A stretch of DNA of 64,000 nt from Sesamum alatum (Eukaryota > Streptophyta > Magnoliopsida > Lamiales > Pedaliaceae): contig JACGWO010000001.1 in the NCBI GenBank assembly GCA_034509735.1, positions 12,106,854-12,170,853 of the forward strand, written 5' to 3'. Below are positions 35,588-47,884 of this stretch, piece by piece. The notes under the pieces were generated by a model. That model was not told the origin of the DNA. It saw only the letters and a list, made by a program, of their open reading frames with translations, and did no database searches. The translations under genes were made by a program, and so were the position numbers. Numbering within the stretch: position 1 is the first letter of the stretch; each line of letters opens with the position of its first letter.

Positions 35588-35613
<26 letters not shown>
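35588..35613. repeat. (TA)n microsatellite at the 5' end of element F
   Basis: A pure TA run next to the putative Helitron 5' terminus. A similar run occurs at the start of the plus-strand copy near 53160. Confidence 0.85.
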
Positions 35614-35670
35614 GATATGCACGCAAAGATGACGTGTGACACAACTACTAAAAAATAATATGAATGGAGA

Positions 35671-35888
35671 GAAGGGCCGATTTATATTTTTATTATATAA
35701 AAAATAAAAAATTATATGTGTACCGCCGAAGCGGTTCACATTGTAAAATTATGATCGGTCGTGAGCCTAGCTCGCGACCGATCTTTTTATCTTTAGTTTT
35801 GGTGCGGTTGCTACTTGAGGTAGCGGCCCACAAAATAATAACAATTCTCATGTCATGGGTCGCTACCCAAGGTAGCGACCCATGCATG

Positions 35889-35921
<33 letters not shown>

Positions 35922-37170
35922 GTATTTCTACTGTGTAACTATTACAATTATTTCACTTGGGCCAACAATTTTGTTAGCCCAAGTAAATTCATTACTTAAA
36001 TTTTGAATAATATTAATATTTAATTAATATATAATTAGTATTAATATTAATAAATTATTATTTACAATTTTAAATTATAATTTTATAATTATTATTTAAT
36101 GATATATTAATTATATTTACTAAATAAACTAAATTAATTTTTTAATTATTAATAAATATATTTATTAATTAATTATGATCTATAGTATTACATTGTGTAC
36201 AAAAAGTAAAAAATTATTATAATTTTTTTTATAATTATAAATTATAATAATGACCACCAATCCCATATGTATATTTTGGTATTAGTGTCGAGGTCTTTTT
36301 TTTTTTTTTTCACCAATCAGTTCTGTTGGCTCATTTTATTTTTTAAACTATAATTAACAAATACATTATCAAACTTTTAATAATTAATAAATATTTTTAT
36401 TAATTAAAAATAGTCTATAATATTATATTGTGCATAAAAAAATAAAAGAGAAAAGAATAAAACTATGATAAAATTAATTATAATTACAAATTCTAATAGT
36501 GCTCGCCAATCGCACCAATACGCTGTTGAAATTTTATTATCACATGCTCTAAAGAAGAAGACTTAGACGCAAATGCCAGCGACACAATATTATCAAATTT
36601 AGATTATGTTGATTAACAACTACGATCATCAAAATTTTAAAAAAATAAAAAGACCTTGACACCTAATTAAAAATTTGACAATGTAATTGTCAGTCATAGT
36701 TTAAAATATACAACGAGACAACATAACCAATTGGTACACAATGTAATACTATATGTTATATTTAATTAATAAATATATTTATTAATTATTAAAATAAATT
36801 AAATTTATTTAATAAATATAATTAATATATCATTAAATAATAATTATCAAATTATAATTTAAAATTTTAAAATAATAATTTATTAATATTAATACTAATT
36901 ATATATTAATTAAATATTGATTATTATTTAAAATTTTAATTAATAATTAAAATTTTAAATAATAAAATTACTTGGGCCAACAAAAATTGTTGACCCAAAT
37001 AAAATAATCGTAATAGTTATTATTTTGTGGATCGCTACATCAAATAGAAACCGCACCAAAAAAATAAAACTCAAAAGATCGATCGTGAGCTCACATTTTT
37101 ATAATATGAACTGTTTCGACGGTATATATATAATTTTTTATTTTTTATATAATAAAAATATAAATTAACC
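35671..37170. mobile_element. 1.5-kb long-TIR palindromic element with 8-bp flanking repeat
   Basis: The outer arms mirror each other. Left 'atttatatttttattatataaaaaa', 'ggttcacatt', 'ggtgcggttgctac', 'acttgggccaacaattttgttagccc' recur inverted at 37165-36960. The AT-rich inner arms also match (36000-36200 against 36720-36950). AATGGAGA flanks it at 35663-35670 and 37171-37178, close to the 9-bp duplication typical of MULEs. The centre (36200-36720) shows no transposase. Confidence 0.75.
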
Positions 37171-37178
37171 AATGGAGA

Positions 37179-37544
37179 AGTTGAGACTGAGAGTGGCAGC
37201 TTCTTCGTTGCAGCGGCAGCAGAATCGCGGCTGTCCCCCACTGAAAGATTCCTCTATTTTCACAAAATTTGTCATTTTTCAGTTATTGATATTTTCCCAG
37301 CTGGATTTTGACATGTGAGAACAGCTGTATTTTTCTCCTACTGTTGGAATCTCGAGAAATAAATAAATATTATTATTATTATTATTATTCACTCCACGTT
37401 TAATGAAAACAACACATGAAAAGTAGGTTGGCGGAGGTTGGTTGTTTCTTCAACTACCTCCTCCAACTCCATGTGTTCCCCAACTACGGCATAGTAGGAG
37501 AGACTTGTGGATTGAATTAAAATTTTCAGCACCAATTTTTCTTT
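37179..37544. other. non-coding stretch, nothing recognised
   Basis: Moderately GC-balanced, single-copy-looking sequence without a convincing ORF. Confidence 0.5.
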
Positions 37545-38005
37545 TTTTTTTAATAAATTACAAAAAAAGAATTCTTGAAATTTAACATAATTACTTGTTT
37601 AAAAAATTATCAATATACCTAATATTTTATGAAATTATATGATTCTGGGATGGAAGCCTGAAATTGCCAACTTTATCATTGTATTTTTTTTATTATTATT
37701 TTTCTTGAGAATTAAAAAAAAAAAGGACAATGTAGATGAAAAATTTTAAAAAAATGAAAAAAGAAAATTATCCACTTCGTCCATAATTTTTTTTAAAAAT
37801 ATGAGTAAAATTATATTCACAGTCTATAAAAACATTTAATCAGTTCACAATAAAAAATGAATGAAAGTCTAACAGAAACTAATATATTGACCAATTGTTG
37901 GACGATCATTAAGATTGGAGATATTAATTAATAATTTTCCCAATAATGAAAAGTATTCGTAATATATCAAATTTTAGGAGAACTCAATTGTAATTTATCC
38001 TAAAA
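37545..38005. mobile_element. decayed GGGTAAATTAC-family MITE
   Basis: The right part, read in reverse ('ggataaattacaattgagttctcc..aaatttgatatatta'), matches the family start. The left part ('aataaattacaaaaaaagaattcttgaaatttaacataattac') is its mirror. More diverged than the other three copies. Confidence 0.5.
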
Positions 38006-38697
38006 TTTATGAACCAACCATTGTTAGGTTGTAACACACCAACATACAAAGCATCAAATATTATGAGTCAATTACTGTCCGAATTTTCCTAGAATCAAAT
38101 ATTATGAGTTGGTCATCACCTGCCCCAATAATACTCATAGAAGTGAAGATTTTTCATTGAACGAATTATTGATAAAAATGTAATAATGGTAATGGATAAA
38201 AATTAAATTGAGACAGAGTATAAAGGAATAAAATGTTTTTTTTTTTTTTAATCCTATTTACAATTATAGTCATGCTCGAACCTATATATAGCAGAAAGTG
38301 TTAATTAATTGGGATACTTTATACAAAGTCTTCGTACGTAAAAATATTTCACTGAATATATATAATATCTATGGGATACGTATCGAAGTTCAACAACACT
38401 ACAAAAGTTGAAGGATCTTCACGAAAATTTCAAGATAAAGAGGAGACTAACCTGCAAAGAGAGGTTAGCACTTCAATACTTAAGTTACTAATGCTCTTAC
38501 TAAATAAAATAAAGGAGAAACTTGAATTTAAGTGAAAATAATGTGGAGTGATAAATCATGTGTAATGAGCTTAAAATAACTTGAAATAGAGAGAAAGTGG
38601 GTGAGAGTGTAATTGCAAAGTAGAAAGGTGTTACTTCACAAATGACTACACAAAGAGTCATTTTATAGGCGATCGTGGAGCTGGATCTGGGGCGGTT
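38006..38697. other. flank left of the Tekay element, nothing recognised
   Basis: AT-rich non-coding sequence. CGGTT at 38693-38697 is the left target-site sequence of the gypsy insertion. Confidence 0.6.
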
Positions 38698-41024
38698 TGT
38701 GACGTCCATAGAATTTTTTTCATAATCGAGGGGCTAATTTGTCATTATTAAGGAAATATAAATTTAATTATAAGTCATAGGTTGAAATTATAAATATATT
38801 AAAAACTTGAAGGGGCTAAATTGAAATTTTATAAAATATTTGTGGTTAAATTATATATATAGAAGTTGAGGGCTAAATTATAATTTTAATAAAATTATTA
38901 AAAAAAAAAAAGAAAAAACTTGATATATATGATCAGCCAACACGTGGCTGACTACCATTTCACCTATATAAATATATATATATATATATTTATATACATG
39001 TTATTAACTTACTATTTAAATAATCAAACACACACAAATTTAAAACACACATTTCACCCACTTGAAAGTGCTACCTCGGGCGAAAAAGCAGGTTCGTAAA
39101 ATTTTACTATAAATTATAAATTAATTACTATATTAATATTGTTTAATTATCAAGATTATTAAATATGATTTATACTATCCGATTTATTATTTAATCGGAG
39201 AATTTATTAAATTTGAGCATTTATACAAATTAGTGATCGGGTAAATATTTAATTGGACTGGTAACATTATAGCCAATAAATTAGAATTTATTTAATCTAT
39301 TAGATTTAGTTGTTGGTGTAATGGATTATTCAAAATTAACGGGGTTATTAACCAAATACATAATTTTATATATTATTGTGTAAATAACTATTATAATTGT
39401 GAAGAATTGGCAAAAATTAATAGGAATAGTAGAAAAATTATGTTTGAGAAATATTAGAAAATTATATTTGAGAAATATGGTATTTATTAAAAAGGAATAT
39501 GAGATTTTTCTAATAATTTTATTTAGGGATGTTATAGAGAACGATAGTTATAAAAATATGAGGGGTTTGATGAAATAAGCTCTTACGAGTTAATTGATAA
39601 ATTAGATATATACAGAGGAAGTTTATAGTATCTGATATTTAGACGAAAAAGGAACGAAGGTTTGGATTTTAGTATAAAGGAAATACTAAAAGATTGATAT
39701 ACAATATACGCATATATTTAGTAATTTCAATCGTAACTTACGTTATTTTCAATATATATTGATTATACATATTATAACGTATTATAGGACACGGGGATAA
39801 AGTAGAAGACTAATCAACTCCTTCTACTAGCATAATCGTTTTGGGATCGAGGTAAGTATAGTTAATTGAACCTATATAAGAATATACGATTGTACTTGTT
39901 TGTTATAAACCTGGCTGGTATTTATAAATGCTTATTTGAATTACGTGGTTATTTTGTGAATTTGTCATTATGTGTTTATTTGTGACTATTATGTATTATA
40001 AAGATTGACAAATGATTGTCTTATATTATATGCTATTGTTGTATGAAGTTGAATGAAAAAGTCAATTATGAGTATATCGTTAAATTGAGATAAGAAGATG
40101 ACTTACCTAATTGGGGAACATAGTCAATGGTTTGTGGTGATGTGATTGATGACGATGTGGTATGAGAAAAATGAATATAAGCTAGGTACCATGGCGCGTA
40201 GGGTACCGGGGTATTCCGGGTAGCGGGAAATATCCTGTGTTGATAGCTACACACTGGGGTGGTGTGGGGATGCCATGTTCGTTGTGATGTTCTGTGCTGA
40301 TATTGCTACACACTCAGATAGTGTGGGGATATCACATTCAACAGGTATCCTGTGTTGTATACGATATGACATTGATTGAGATGATGTCAGCCGACAGAAC
40401 CATTGACTGATGTACTCCAATTAGAGTAAGCAGGGCCCCAAGAGTATAAACTGTGAATCCTGATATGGTACTGTAGACTGATGCATGATTGTGGTATTGA
40501 TGACTTTGTAAATTTTGTGATGATTGTATATTGAATGCTTGTTGGTTTGTGTTACGACATGTATTTATGGGTGCTTATATAGGCTGGTTAGCTATGCTTA
40601 TTGAGTAGGAAACTCATCCCTTGCCAATATTTTTCAGGAGATAGATCACGGTGACTAGCTACGTCAAATTTGAAGTTTGCCATGGACCTTAATAGGTGGG
40701 TCAGACGTGACATCTAAAGCCGTGGGTTTTGGTCATATGATTATTAAACATCTAGTCTTTTGTCGGGTTTGCGTTTTAGATTCTGTAACAGCCTGAAACT
40801 TTCATCTTTTGGAGTTTTGTACATAAGTATATCGGTAGCCTAGTAAATATAAACTTTTGATGATACCTATCATGATTTAAGATATATTTATAGATTTATA
40901 TTATATTGAGAAAAATAGGATTTATCTTATTAGTTTAAAATGAAAAATCTTATAAGACAACTTATAATTTCGAAGAGTATAATGAATAGTAATGATAAAG
41001 TGTTGTGTCGTAGGGGGTGTCACA
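38698..41024 (+). repeat. 5' LTR of the Tekay element
   Basis: 2327 bp, TGTGACGTCC...GTGTCACA, with short inverted ends. It contains an internal block, about 39960-40694, that the 3' LTR lacks. That block holds repeated words (tagctacacactggggtggtgtgggga; tgctacacactcagatagtgtggg). Confidence 0.93.
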
Positions 41025-41029
41025 TTGGG

Positions 41030-41044
41030 TGGTATCAGAGCAGG
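41030..41044 (+). promoter_or_regulatory. primer-binding site (initiator tRNA-Met type)
   Basis: TGGTATCAGAGCAGG begins six bases after the LTR end. TGGTATCAGAGC is the standard complement of the plant initiator tRNA-Met 3' end. Confidence 0.9.
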
Positions 41045-41109
41045 TCTACGTTTCTAGGGTGATAAGTTAACTATGGGATGTGTTTAATGATTAAATTGCT
41101 TAATGTAGG

Positions 41110-42815
41110 ATGGCTTCTCAAGGTGAACATGCTGACCCAGTAGCTAGTAGAGAAGAGTCAATGGAGTCCGCAGAGGGCTCTGTTGCAGAGTTGGGGTAGG
41201 TCGAGAGGGTGTTGGTGTTGATGCTCCAATTTCTCTTGGTGGTGCTCCAGCGGTAGGGTTACCACCAGAGTATGCACAGATCCTCCAGATGGCTTTGCAG
41301 GCCCAGGCCCAGGCCCAAGCACAGTTTCTTGCACAGGTACATGTACCAGCGCCAGTGCCAGCACAAGCGGTTCCTACAGTTGACCGTAATTATGAGAGGA
41401 TTAGAAAGATGAGAGCTACAGAATTTGAGGGTACCTTAGACCCAGAGGTTGCTGAGAAATGGTGGGAAAAGATCGAAGATGTGATGAACTTGGTGAACTG
41501 TACTCCAGAAAATCGACTTAAGTACGTTGTTTCTTTATTCACGGGGAATGCACTTATTTGGTGGAGGTCGGTAAAGAGGGCATATGAGCCACGAGAGATA
41601 ACCTGGGCCGAATTTCAGAAAGAGTTTGATGATAAATACAGACCTAAGATGTACCAAAACAAGAAGAAGATGGAATTTCTGAACCTTGTACAAGGAGATG
41701 ATCAGACAGTGGCTGAGTATGAGATTCGATTTGCTGCATTAGCCAAGTATGCACCGGAGGCAGTAGCAATGCAAGAGGATCGATGTTATCGATTTGAACA
41801 GGGGTTACGGTCAGAGATAAAATGGGGTCTTGCAGTTAGAATTACAAACTTTAAAACTCTCGTTGAGTCAGCAGTTCGGATGGAAGAGGCAGTGACTGAA
41901 GATAAGAAGAAGGGAGAAGAGAAGAGAAAGTCAACATATACGACAGGGGAGTCCAGTAGGTCGACCAAGAGGGGCACCGGCCATTTATTTTCAGCAGGAG
42001 GTGGAAGTTTTGCACGTGGTGGCTCTATGTTTCGAGGAAATAGTGGATCGAGATTTGGGGGATCAGTGGGCTTCAGCAGGGGATCGGCAGAACGCAGTTC
42101 ATCTAGTTTTCCCTCTATTGGATCAGGTAGGGGGACTGCACAGAGTTATGGTAGGGGGTTAGCCTTCATACCGAGTTGTTCTACCTGTGGGAGGCGACAT
42201 TTAGGACCATGTTGGAGACAAGATGCTATAGCCCGTACTTGTTATAATTGTGGGGGTAGAGGACACATATCTAGGGATTGTCCTAGTCAGATGACATATG
42301 TAATTGGAAGTGCAGCCAGTCGGACACAGAGTCAAAGTAGTGTTGGGAGTAGTGGCCGAGGAGCTGAGAGGGGCAGAGACAGAAGTAGGGGCAGAGGTGT
42401 TGGTAATAGAGATGGTGGCCACACTATTGGTGGGAGTACGACGGGAGCCGGAGCACAAGTAGCTCAGGGACAGACTCAAGCGAGAATATATAACATGACT
42501 AGGGAGGAAGCTCCAGCCTCGAATGACGTGATTTCAGGTACGATCTTATTATTTGATGTTGAGGCTTACATTTTGATTGATCCTGGTTCTACGCATTCAT
42601 ACATATTATCAGAACTTGCATCTAAAATACCTGGTGAGACTAGCCCTTTGGGATATAATTTGATGGTTCATTTGCCTGTGGGAGGAGGTGTGATAGTGGA
42701 TATTGTTAGAAAGGGGAGTTTAGTGAGGATTAGTGACATAAATTTACCTGTAGATCTGATAGTGATGGACCTGAAGGAGTTTGATGTAATCTTGGGGATG
42801 GATTGGTTAGCATGA
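41110..42815 (+). pseudogene. Tekay gag and protease
   Basis: The likely gag start is ATG 41110 (MASQGEHADP), with a frameshift near 41196. From there a 508-codon block runs to a TGA at 42813-42815. It has the gag core (RATEFEGTLDPEVAEKWWEK, ALIWWRSVKRAYEP), a basic Ser/Gly/Arg-rich stretch and a CCHC knuckle CYNCGGRGHISRDC (residues 318-331 of the block). The aspartic protease has LIDPGSTHSYI (Asp 431) and ends VILGMDWLA. The stop sits where the family normally has Trp, consistent with one G-to-A change. Confidence 0.9.
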
Positions 42816-42824
42816 CATAAGGCA

Positions 42825-44590
42825 GTGGTTGATTGTTATAAGAAAGAAATGGTGATTGAATATTCCGGTAAGCCAAAAGTAATATTTGTAGGGGACCGAC
42901 AAATAGTACCAGCTTGTGTGATATCAGCCATTGAGGCGAAACAATTGATGTTAGAAGGATGTGAGGCCTATCTAGCCCATGTGATAGATACCAAGAAGAG
43001 TAGTCCCACACTGGAAAAGATCCCTGTAGTAAGAGAATTTCCTGAAGTGTTTCCTGATGACCTATCAGGTTTGCCACCACATAGGGAGGTGGACTTTACT
43101 ATAGAAACTCTCCCAGGAATTGCCCCAATTTCTATTGCACCGTATAGAATGGCGCCAGTGGAATTACAAGAACTTAAAAAGCAAATAGAAGAATTATTGG
43201 AGAAAGGATTTATCAGACCAAGTATTTCACCGTGGGGAGCACCCGTGTTATTTGTGAAAAAGAAAGACGGTAGTATGAGGTTGTGCATCAATTACCACCA
43301 ATTGAATAAGGTGACAGTAAAGAATAAATATCCGTTACCGAGAATTGATGACCTGCTAGACCAGTTGAAGGGGGCTACAATATTTTCAAAGATTGATTTG
43401 AGGTCTAGGTATTGGCAGTTGAGGATAGCAGAGAAAGATATACCAAAAACAGCTTTTCGTACTCGTTATGGTCATTATGAGTTCTTGGTAATGCCATTTG
43501 GGTTAACAAATGCACCAGCAGCGTTCATGGCGTTGATGAATCGTACATTCCAAGAGTACCTGGATCAGTTTGTGATTGTCTTTATAGATGACATCTTAGT
43601 ATATTCGAGGAATAGAGAGAAGCATGAACAACATTTGAGAATAGTGTTGCAAATTTTGAAAGAAAAAGAGTTGTATGCTAAGTTAAGCAAGTGTGAATTT
43701 TGGGTAAATCAGGCGGTTTTCTTAGGGCATGTGATATCAGGTGATGGGGTTATACCTGACCCTACAAAGGTGAAAGCTATTATGGAATGAAGAGTACCGA
43801 AAAATAAGACTGAAGTTCGAAGTTCTTGGGATTAGCTGGGTATTATAGGCGTTTTGTCGAGGGCTTTTCCATAATTGCAGTTCTTTTGACGAAGTTGTTG
43901 AGGAAATGGGCACTATTCCATTGGACTGAACAATGTGAGCAGAATTTTGATGAGCTAAAGAAAAGATTGACATCGACTCCGATTTTGGTTTTACCATCTG
44001 GTAGTAGGGGATACGTGGTATACACGGATGCATCAAAACAAGGTCTGGGGTGTGTATTGATGCAAAATGGAAAGGTAATTGCCTATGCATCTCGTTAGCT
44101 GAGAACTCATGAGTTGAACTATCCCACGCATGACTTGGAGTTAGCAGCAATTGTGCATGCATTGAAGATTTGGAGGCACTATCTATATGGCGAAAAATTT
44201 CAGATCTTTACTGATCATAAGAGTTTGAAATATATTCTGACCCAAAAGGAGTCAAATTTGCGACAAAGAAGGTGGATAGAACTGTTAAAAGATTATGATT
44301 ACACCATTGATTATCATCCAGGGAAAGCGAATGTGGTAGCAGATGCATTAAGTAGAAAGGGTTCAAGCACTTTGGCCAATTTGGGGAGTCACAATCTGAC
44401 ATTGCTATTGGAAATGAGATCTTCGGATACGAAATTAGAGATTGATCAGGTAGCGGGTTTGTTGGCAACTTTGCAGTTTAAGCCGAACCTTGTGGATACA
44501 ATTAGGGAAGCGCAGACTCGAGATCCTTTCTTATTACGGATGCTGGAGAGGATGAAACAAGGTAAGAAACCAAATTTCAGTAAGGGCTGA
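42825..44590 (+). pseudogene. Tekay reverse transcriptase and RNase H (broken)
   Basis: 42825-43790 is in frame with gag-protease past the TGA. It carries [49 protein letters not shown] and the active site FIDDILVYS (residues 253-261). A TGA at 43788-43790 and a one-base loss near 43822 follow. 43826-44098 has GLAGYYRRFVEGFS and the RNase H start (VVYTDASKQGLGCVLMQ), closed by a TAG at 44096-44098. 44114-44590 has [22 protein letters not shown] and ADALSRKG. Confidence 0.9.
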
Positions 44591-44594
44591 TGGA

Positions 44595-45886
44595 GTGATA
44601 GTGAATGGAGGACGGGTTTGTGTACCTAATGTGGATGGATTACGGAAAGAGATTTTGTGGGAAGCTCACAATGCACCATATGCGATGCATCCTGGTACTG
44701 TAAAGATGTATCGAGACTTAAAACCATATTATTGGTGGCAGACAATGAAGAAAGATGTGGCAGAATTCGTGGCTAAATGTATGACTTGTCAACAGGTAAA
44801 GGCAAAACATCAGGCGCCAGCAGGTAAACTTCAACCTTTATCTATACCAGAGTGGAAGTGGGAGAAGATCACTATGGATTTTGTTGTAGGGTTGCCACGT
44901 ACGCTCAGAAAGCATGATGCTATTGGGTTATTGTGGATAGACTGACAAAATCAGCTCATTTCTTGCCTATGCGACAAAGTGATTCTCTGGATTAGTTAGC
45001 TGAGTTGTACGTTTCAGAAATTGTGAGGCTACATGGTGTGCCTATATCTATTGTGTCAGATAGAGATCCTTGATTCACCTCACATTTTTGGGGAAGCTTA
45101 CAAAGGGCGTTAGGCACAAAATTGCATTTCAGTACCGCATTTCATCCTCAGACAGATGGACAATCAAAAAGAATGATTCAGACCTTCGAAGATATGATGA
45201 GGGCTTGTGTAATGGAGTTCAAGGGCAATTGGGATAATCACTTACATTTGATAGAGTTTGCATATAACAACAGTTTTCATTCTAGTATTGGTATGGCCCC
45301 ATATGAAGCTTTATATGGAAGAAAATATCGAAGTCCAATATGTTGGGATGTTGAGGGATTACGACAGCTAGAAGGACCGGAATTGGTACAACAGACGATG
45401 GAGAAGGTACAGACAGTTATGAAATGTTTGAAAGCAGCCCAAGATCGTCAGAAAAGTTATGTTGACAAACATCGAAGGGAGATGGAATATGAAATTGGTG
45501 AGAAGGTCTTCTTGAAAGTATCTCCGTGGAAGGGAATATTGAGATTTGGCAAGAAAGGAAAGTTGAGTCCGAGGTATATTGGACCGTATGAAATTATTGA
45601 AAGAATCGGACCACTAGCGTATCGACTAGCACTGCCAGCAGAGTTGTCGCAGATACACGATGTGTTTCATGTTTCGATGCTACGACGATATCGATCAGAT
45701 CCTAGCCATGTTATCCGTGAACCGGAAAGAGAGATTTCCGAGGAGTTGACATATGTGAAAGAGCCAATAGAAATTTTGGACAAAAACGTAAGAAAATTGA
45801 GAAATAAAGAGATACCAATGGTAAAGGTGAGGTGGAGTCATCACCCCCCAAGAGAATCCACTTGGGAGCTTGAGGAGCATATGTGA
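44595..45886 (+). pseudogene. Tekay integrase and chromodomain (broken)
   Basis: 44595-44945 holds the HHCC zinc region (AHNAPYAMHPGTVKMYRDL, CMTCQQVKAKH) and the start of the core. The middle, around VSDRDP (about 45055-45070), has stops at 44996 and 45070 and frameshifts. 45122-45886 has FHPQTDGQSKR, EFAYNNSFHSSIG, the GPY/F motif (YIGPYEIIERIGPLAYRL) and the C-terminal chromodomain (ILDKNVRKLRNKEIPMVKV, PRESTWELEEHM). Chromodomains steer insertion to particular chromatin. Confidence 0.9.
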
Positions 45887-45953
45887 GAGAAGTACCCTTA
45901 TTTATTCCATTAAACGAGTAAGTTAGTTAAATTTCGAGGACGAAATTTTTATT

Positions 45954-45965
45954 AGGAGGGAAGAA
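45954..45965 (+). promoter_or_regulatory. polypurine tract
   Basis: AGGAGGGAAGAA directly before the 3' LTR. It is preceded by TTTCGAGGACGAAATTT, a motif common at this place in Del/Tekay elements. Confidence 0.85.
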
Positions 45966-45966
45966 T

Positions 45967-47541
45967 TGTGACGTCCATAGAATTTTTTTTCATAATCGAG
46001 GGGCTAATTAGTCATTATTAAGGAAATATAAATTTAATTATAAGTTATAGGTTGAAATTATAAATATATTAAAACTTGAAGGGGCTAAATTGGAGTTTTA
46101 TAAAATATCTGTGGTTAAATTTTATATATATAGAAGTTGAGGGACTAAATTGCAATTTTAATAAAATTATTAAAAAAAATAAAAATGAATTGATATATAT
46201 GATCAGTTAGCACGTGGCTGACTACCATTTCACCTATATAAATATATATATGTTATTAACTTACTATTTAAGTAATCAAACACAAAAATTTAAAACACAC
46301 ATTTTATCCACTTGAAAGTGCTAATCTCGGGCGCAAAAGCAGGTTAGTAAAATTTTACTATAAATTATAAATTAATTACTATATTAATATTATTTAATTA
46401 TCACATTTATTAAATATGATTTGTACTATCCGATTTACTATTTAATCAGAGAATTTATTAAATTTGAGCATTTATATAAATTAGCGATCGAGTAAATATT
46501 TAATTGGACCGGTAACATTATAGCCAATAAATTAGAATTTATTTAATCTATTAGATTTAGTTGTTGGTATAATGGATTATTCAAAATTAACGGGGTTTAT
46601 TAACCAAATACATAATTTTATATATTATTGTGTAAATAACTATTATAATTGTGAAGAATTGGCAAAAATTAATAGGAATAGTAGAAAATTTATGTTTGAG
46701 AAATATTAGAAAATTATATTTGAGAAATATGGTATTTATTAGTAGGAATATGAGATTTTTCTAATAATTTTATTTAGGGATGTTATAGAGAACGATAGTT
46801 ATAAAAATATGAGGAGTTTGATGAAATAAGCTCTTATGAGTTAATTGATAAATTAGATATATATAGAGGAAGTTTATAGTGTCTGATATTTAGACGAAAA
46901 AGGAACGAAGGTTTGGATTTTAATATAAAGGAAATATTAAAATATTGATATACAATATACGCATATATTTAGTAATTTCATTCGTAACTTACCTTATTTT
47001 CAATATATATTGATTATACACATTATACTGTATTATAGGACACGGGGATAAAGTAGAAGACTAATCAACTCCTTCTACTAGCATAATCGTTTTGGGATCG
47101 AGGTAAGTATAGTTAATTGAACCTATATAAGAATATATGATTGTACTTGTTTGTTATAAACCTGACTGGTATTTATAAATGCTTATTTGAATTACGTGGT
47201 TATTTTGTGAAGGTGGGTCAGCCATGACATCTAAAGCCGTGGGTTTTGGTCATATTATTATTAAATATCTAGTCTTTTGTCGGGTTTGCATTTTAGATTC
47301 TGTAACAGCCTGAAACTTTCATCTTTTGGAGTTTTGTACATAAGTATATCGGTGGCCTAGTAAATATAAACTTTTGATGATACCTATCGTGATTTAAGAT
47401 ATATTTATAGATTTATATTATATCGAAAAAAATAGAATTTATCTTATTAGTTTAAAATAAAAAATCTTATAAGACAACTTATAATTTTGAAAAATATAAT
47501 GAATAGTAACGATAAAGTGTTGTGCCGTAGAGGGTGTCACA
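45967..47541 (+). repeat. 3' LTR of the Tekay element, internally deleted
   Basis: Starts TGTGACGTCC and ends GTGTCACA like the 5' LTR. About 735 bp are missing at 47211/47212 relative to the 5' LTR ('attttgtgaa' joined to 'ggtgggtcag'), with one or two A bases of microhomology. Confidence 0.93.
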
Positions 47542-47546
47542 TGGTT

Positions 47547-47744
47547 GCATAGTGCCGTATGCCGTTGAAAAGCTATACAAGTCATCTATCTTCTCGAAAA
47601 AAACAGTTTTGGATTTGGATGAATATTGATTGGGATATGACTGTTTTACTAAGTTTTGTCAAGGTCTGTCTATGTTTTCGGAAAGTTGTTACTTGCTGAA
47701 TAAAAATTATATTACAGCCAGATCTTTTGGAGTTTGTTGGAATA
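47547..47744. other. flank between the Tekay element and the Helitron nest
   Basis: Short non-coding stretch without recognised features. It ends in A before TCTATATATA, an A|TC junction as expected at a Helitron 5' end. Confidence 0.5.
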
Positions 47745-47884
47745 TCTATATATATATATATATATATATATATTATCTATTAATATATATATTTGAAGGC
47801 GGTCTTTTGACCAAATATTTTAATTTTGACCAAAATTCTAATTTTCTAGAATTTTGAATTTTTTTTATTATATAAAATATTCCT

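Larger units (their letters stand above)
32341..35620 (-). mobile_element. Helitron-like element F, minus strand, 3'-truncated by the satellite
   Basis: The reverse complement matches 53160 to about 55400. Examples are the block 'gagctcgaattacac..aaatacatagattta' at 32775-32815 against about 55195-55255, and the repeated 'ttcattcttgtag' units. The putative 5' end is TCTATATATA after A (reverse strand, near 35617). The expected 3' CTAG end is missing because the satellite boundary cuts it. A solo LTR interrupts it at 32930-33387. Confidence 0.6.
38698..47541 (+). mobile_element. Ty3/gypsy chromovirus, Tekay (Del) type, full-length but inactive
   Basis: Two LTRs in direct orientation flank PBS, gag, protease, RT, RNase H, integrase, chromodomain and PPT in Ty3/gypsy order. 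Long LTRs (over 2 kb), an initiator-tRNA-Met-type PBS and a C-terminal chromodomain are typical of Tekay/Del. Flanking sequences CGGTT (38693-38697) and TGGTT (47542-47546) differ at one base, as an aged 5-bp target duplication would. Coding frames hold at least five premature stops and several frameshifts. Confidence 0.93.

Noticed and set aside
42825..45886. functional host gene with chromodomain
   Set aside because: It is the C-terminal part of the Tekay polyprotein, flanked by LTRs and full of stops.
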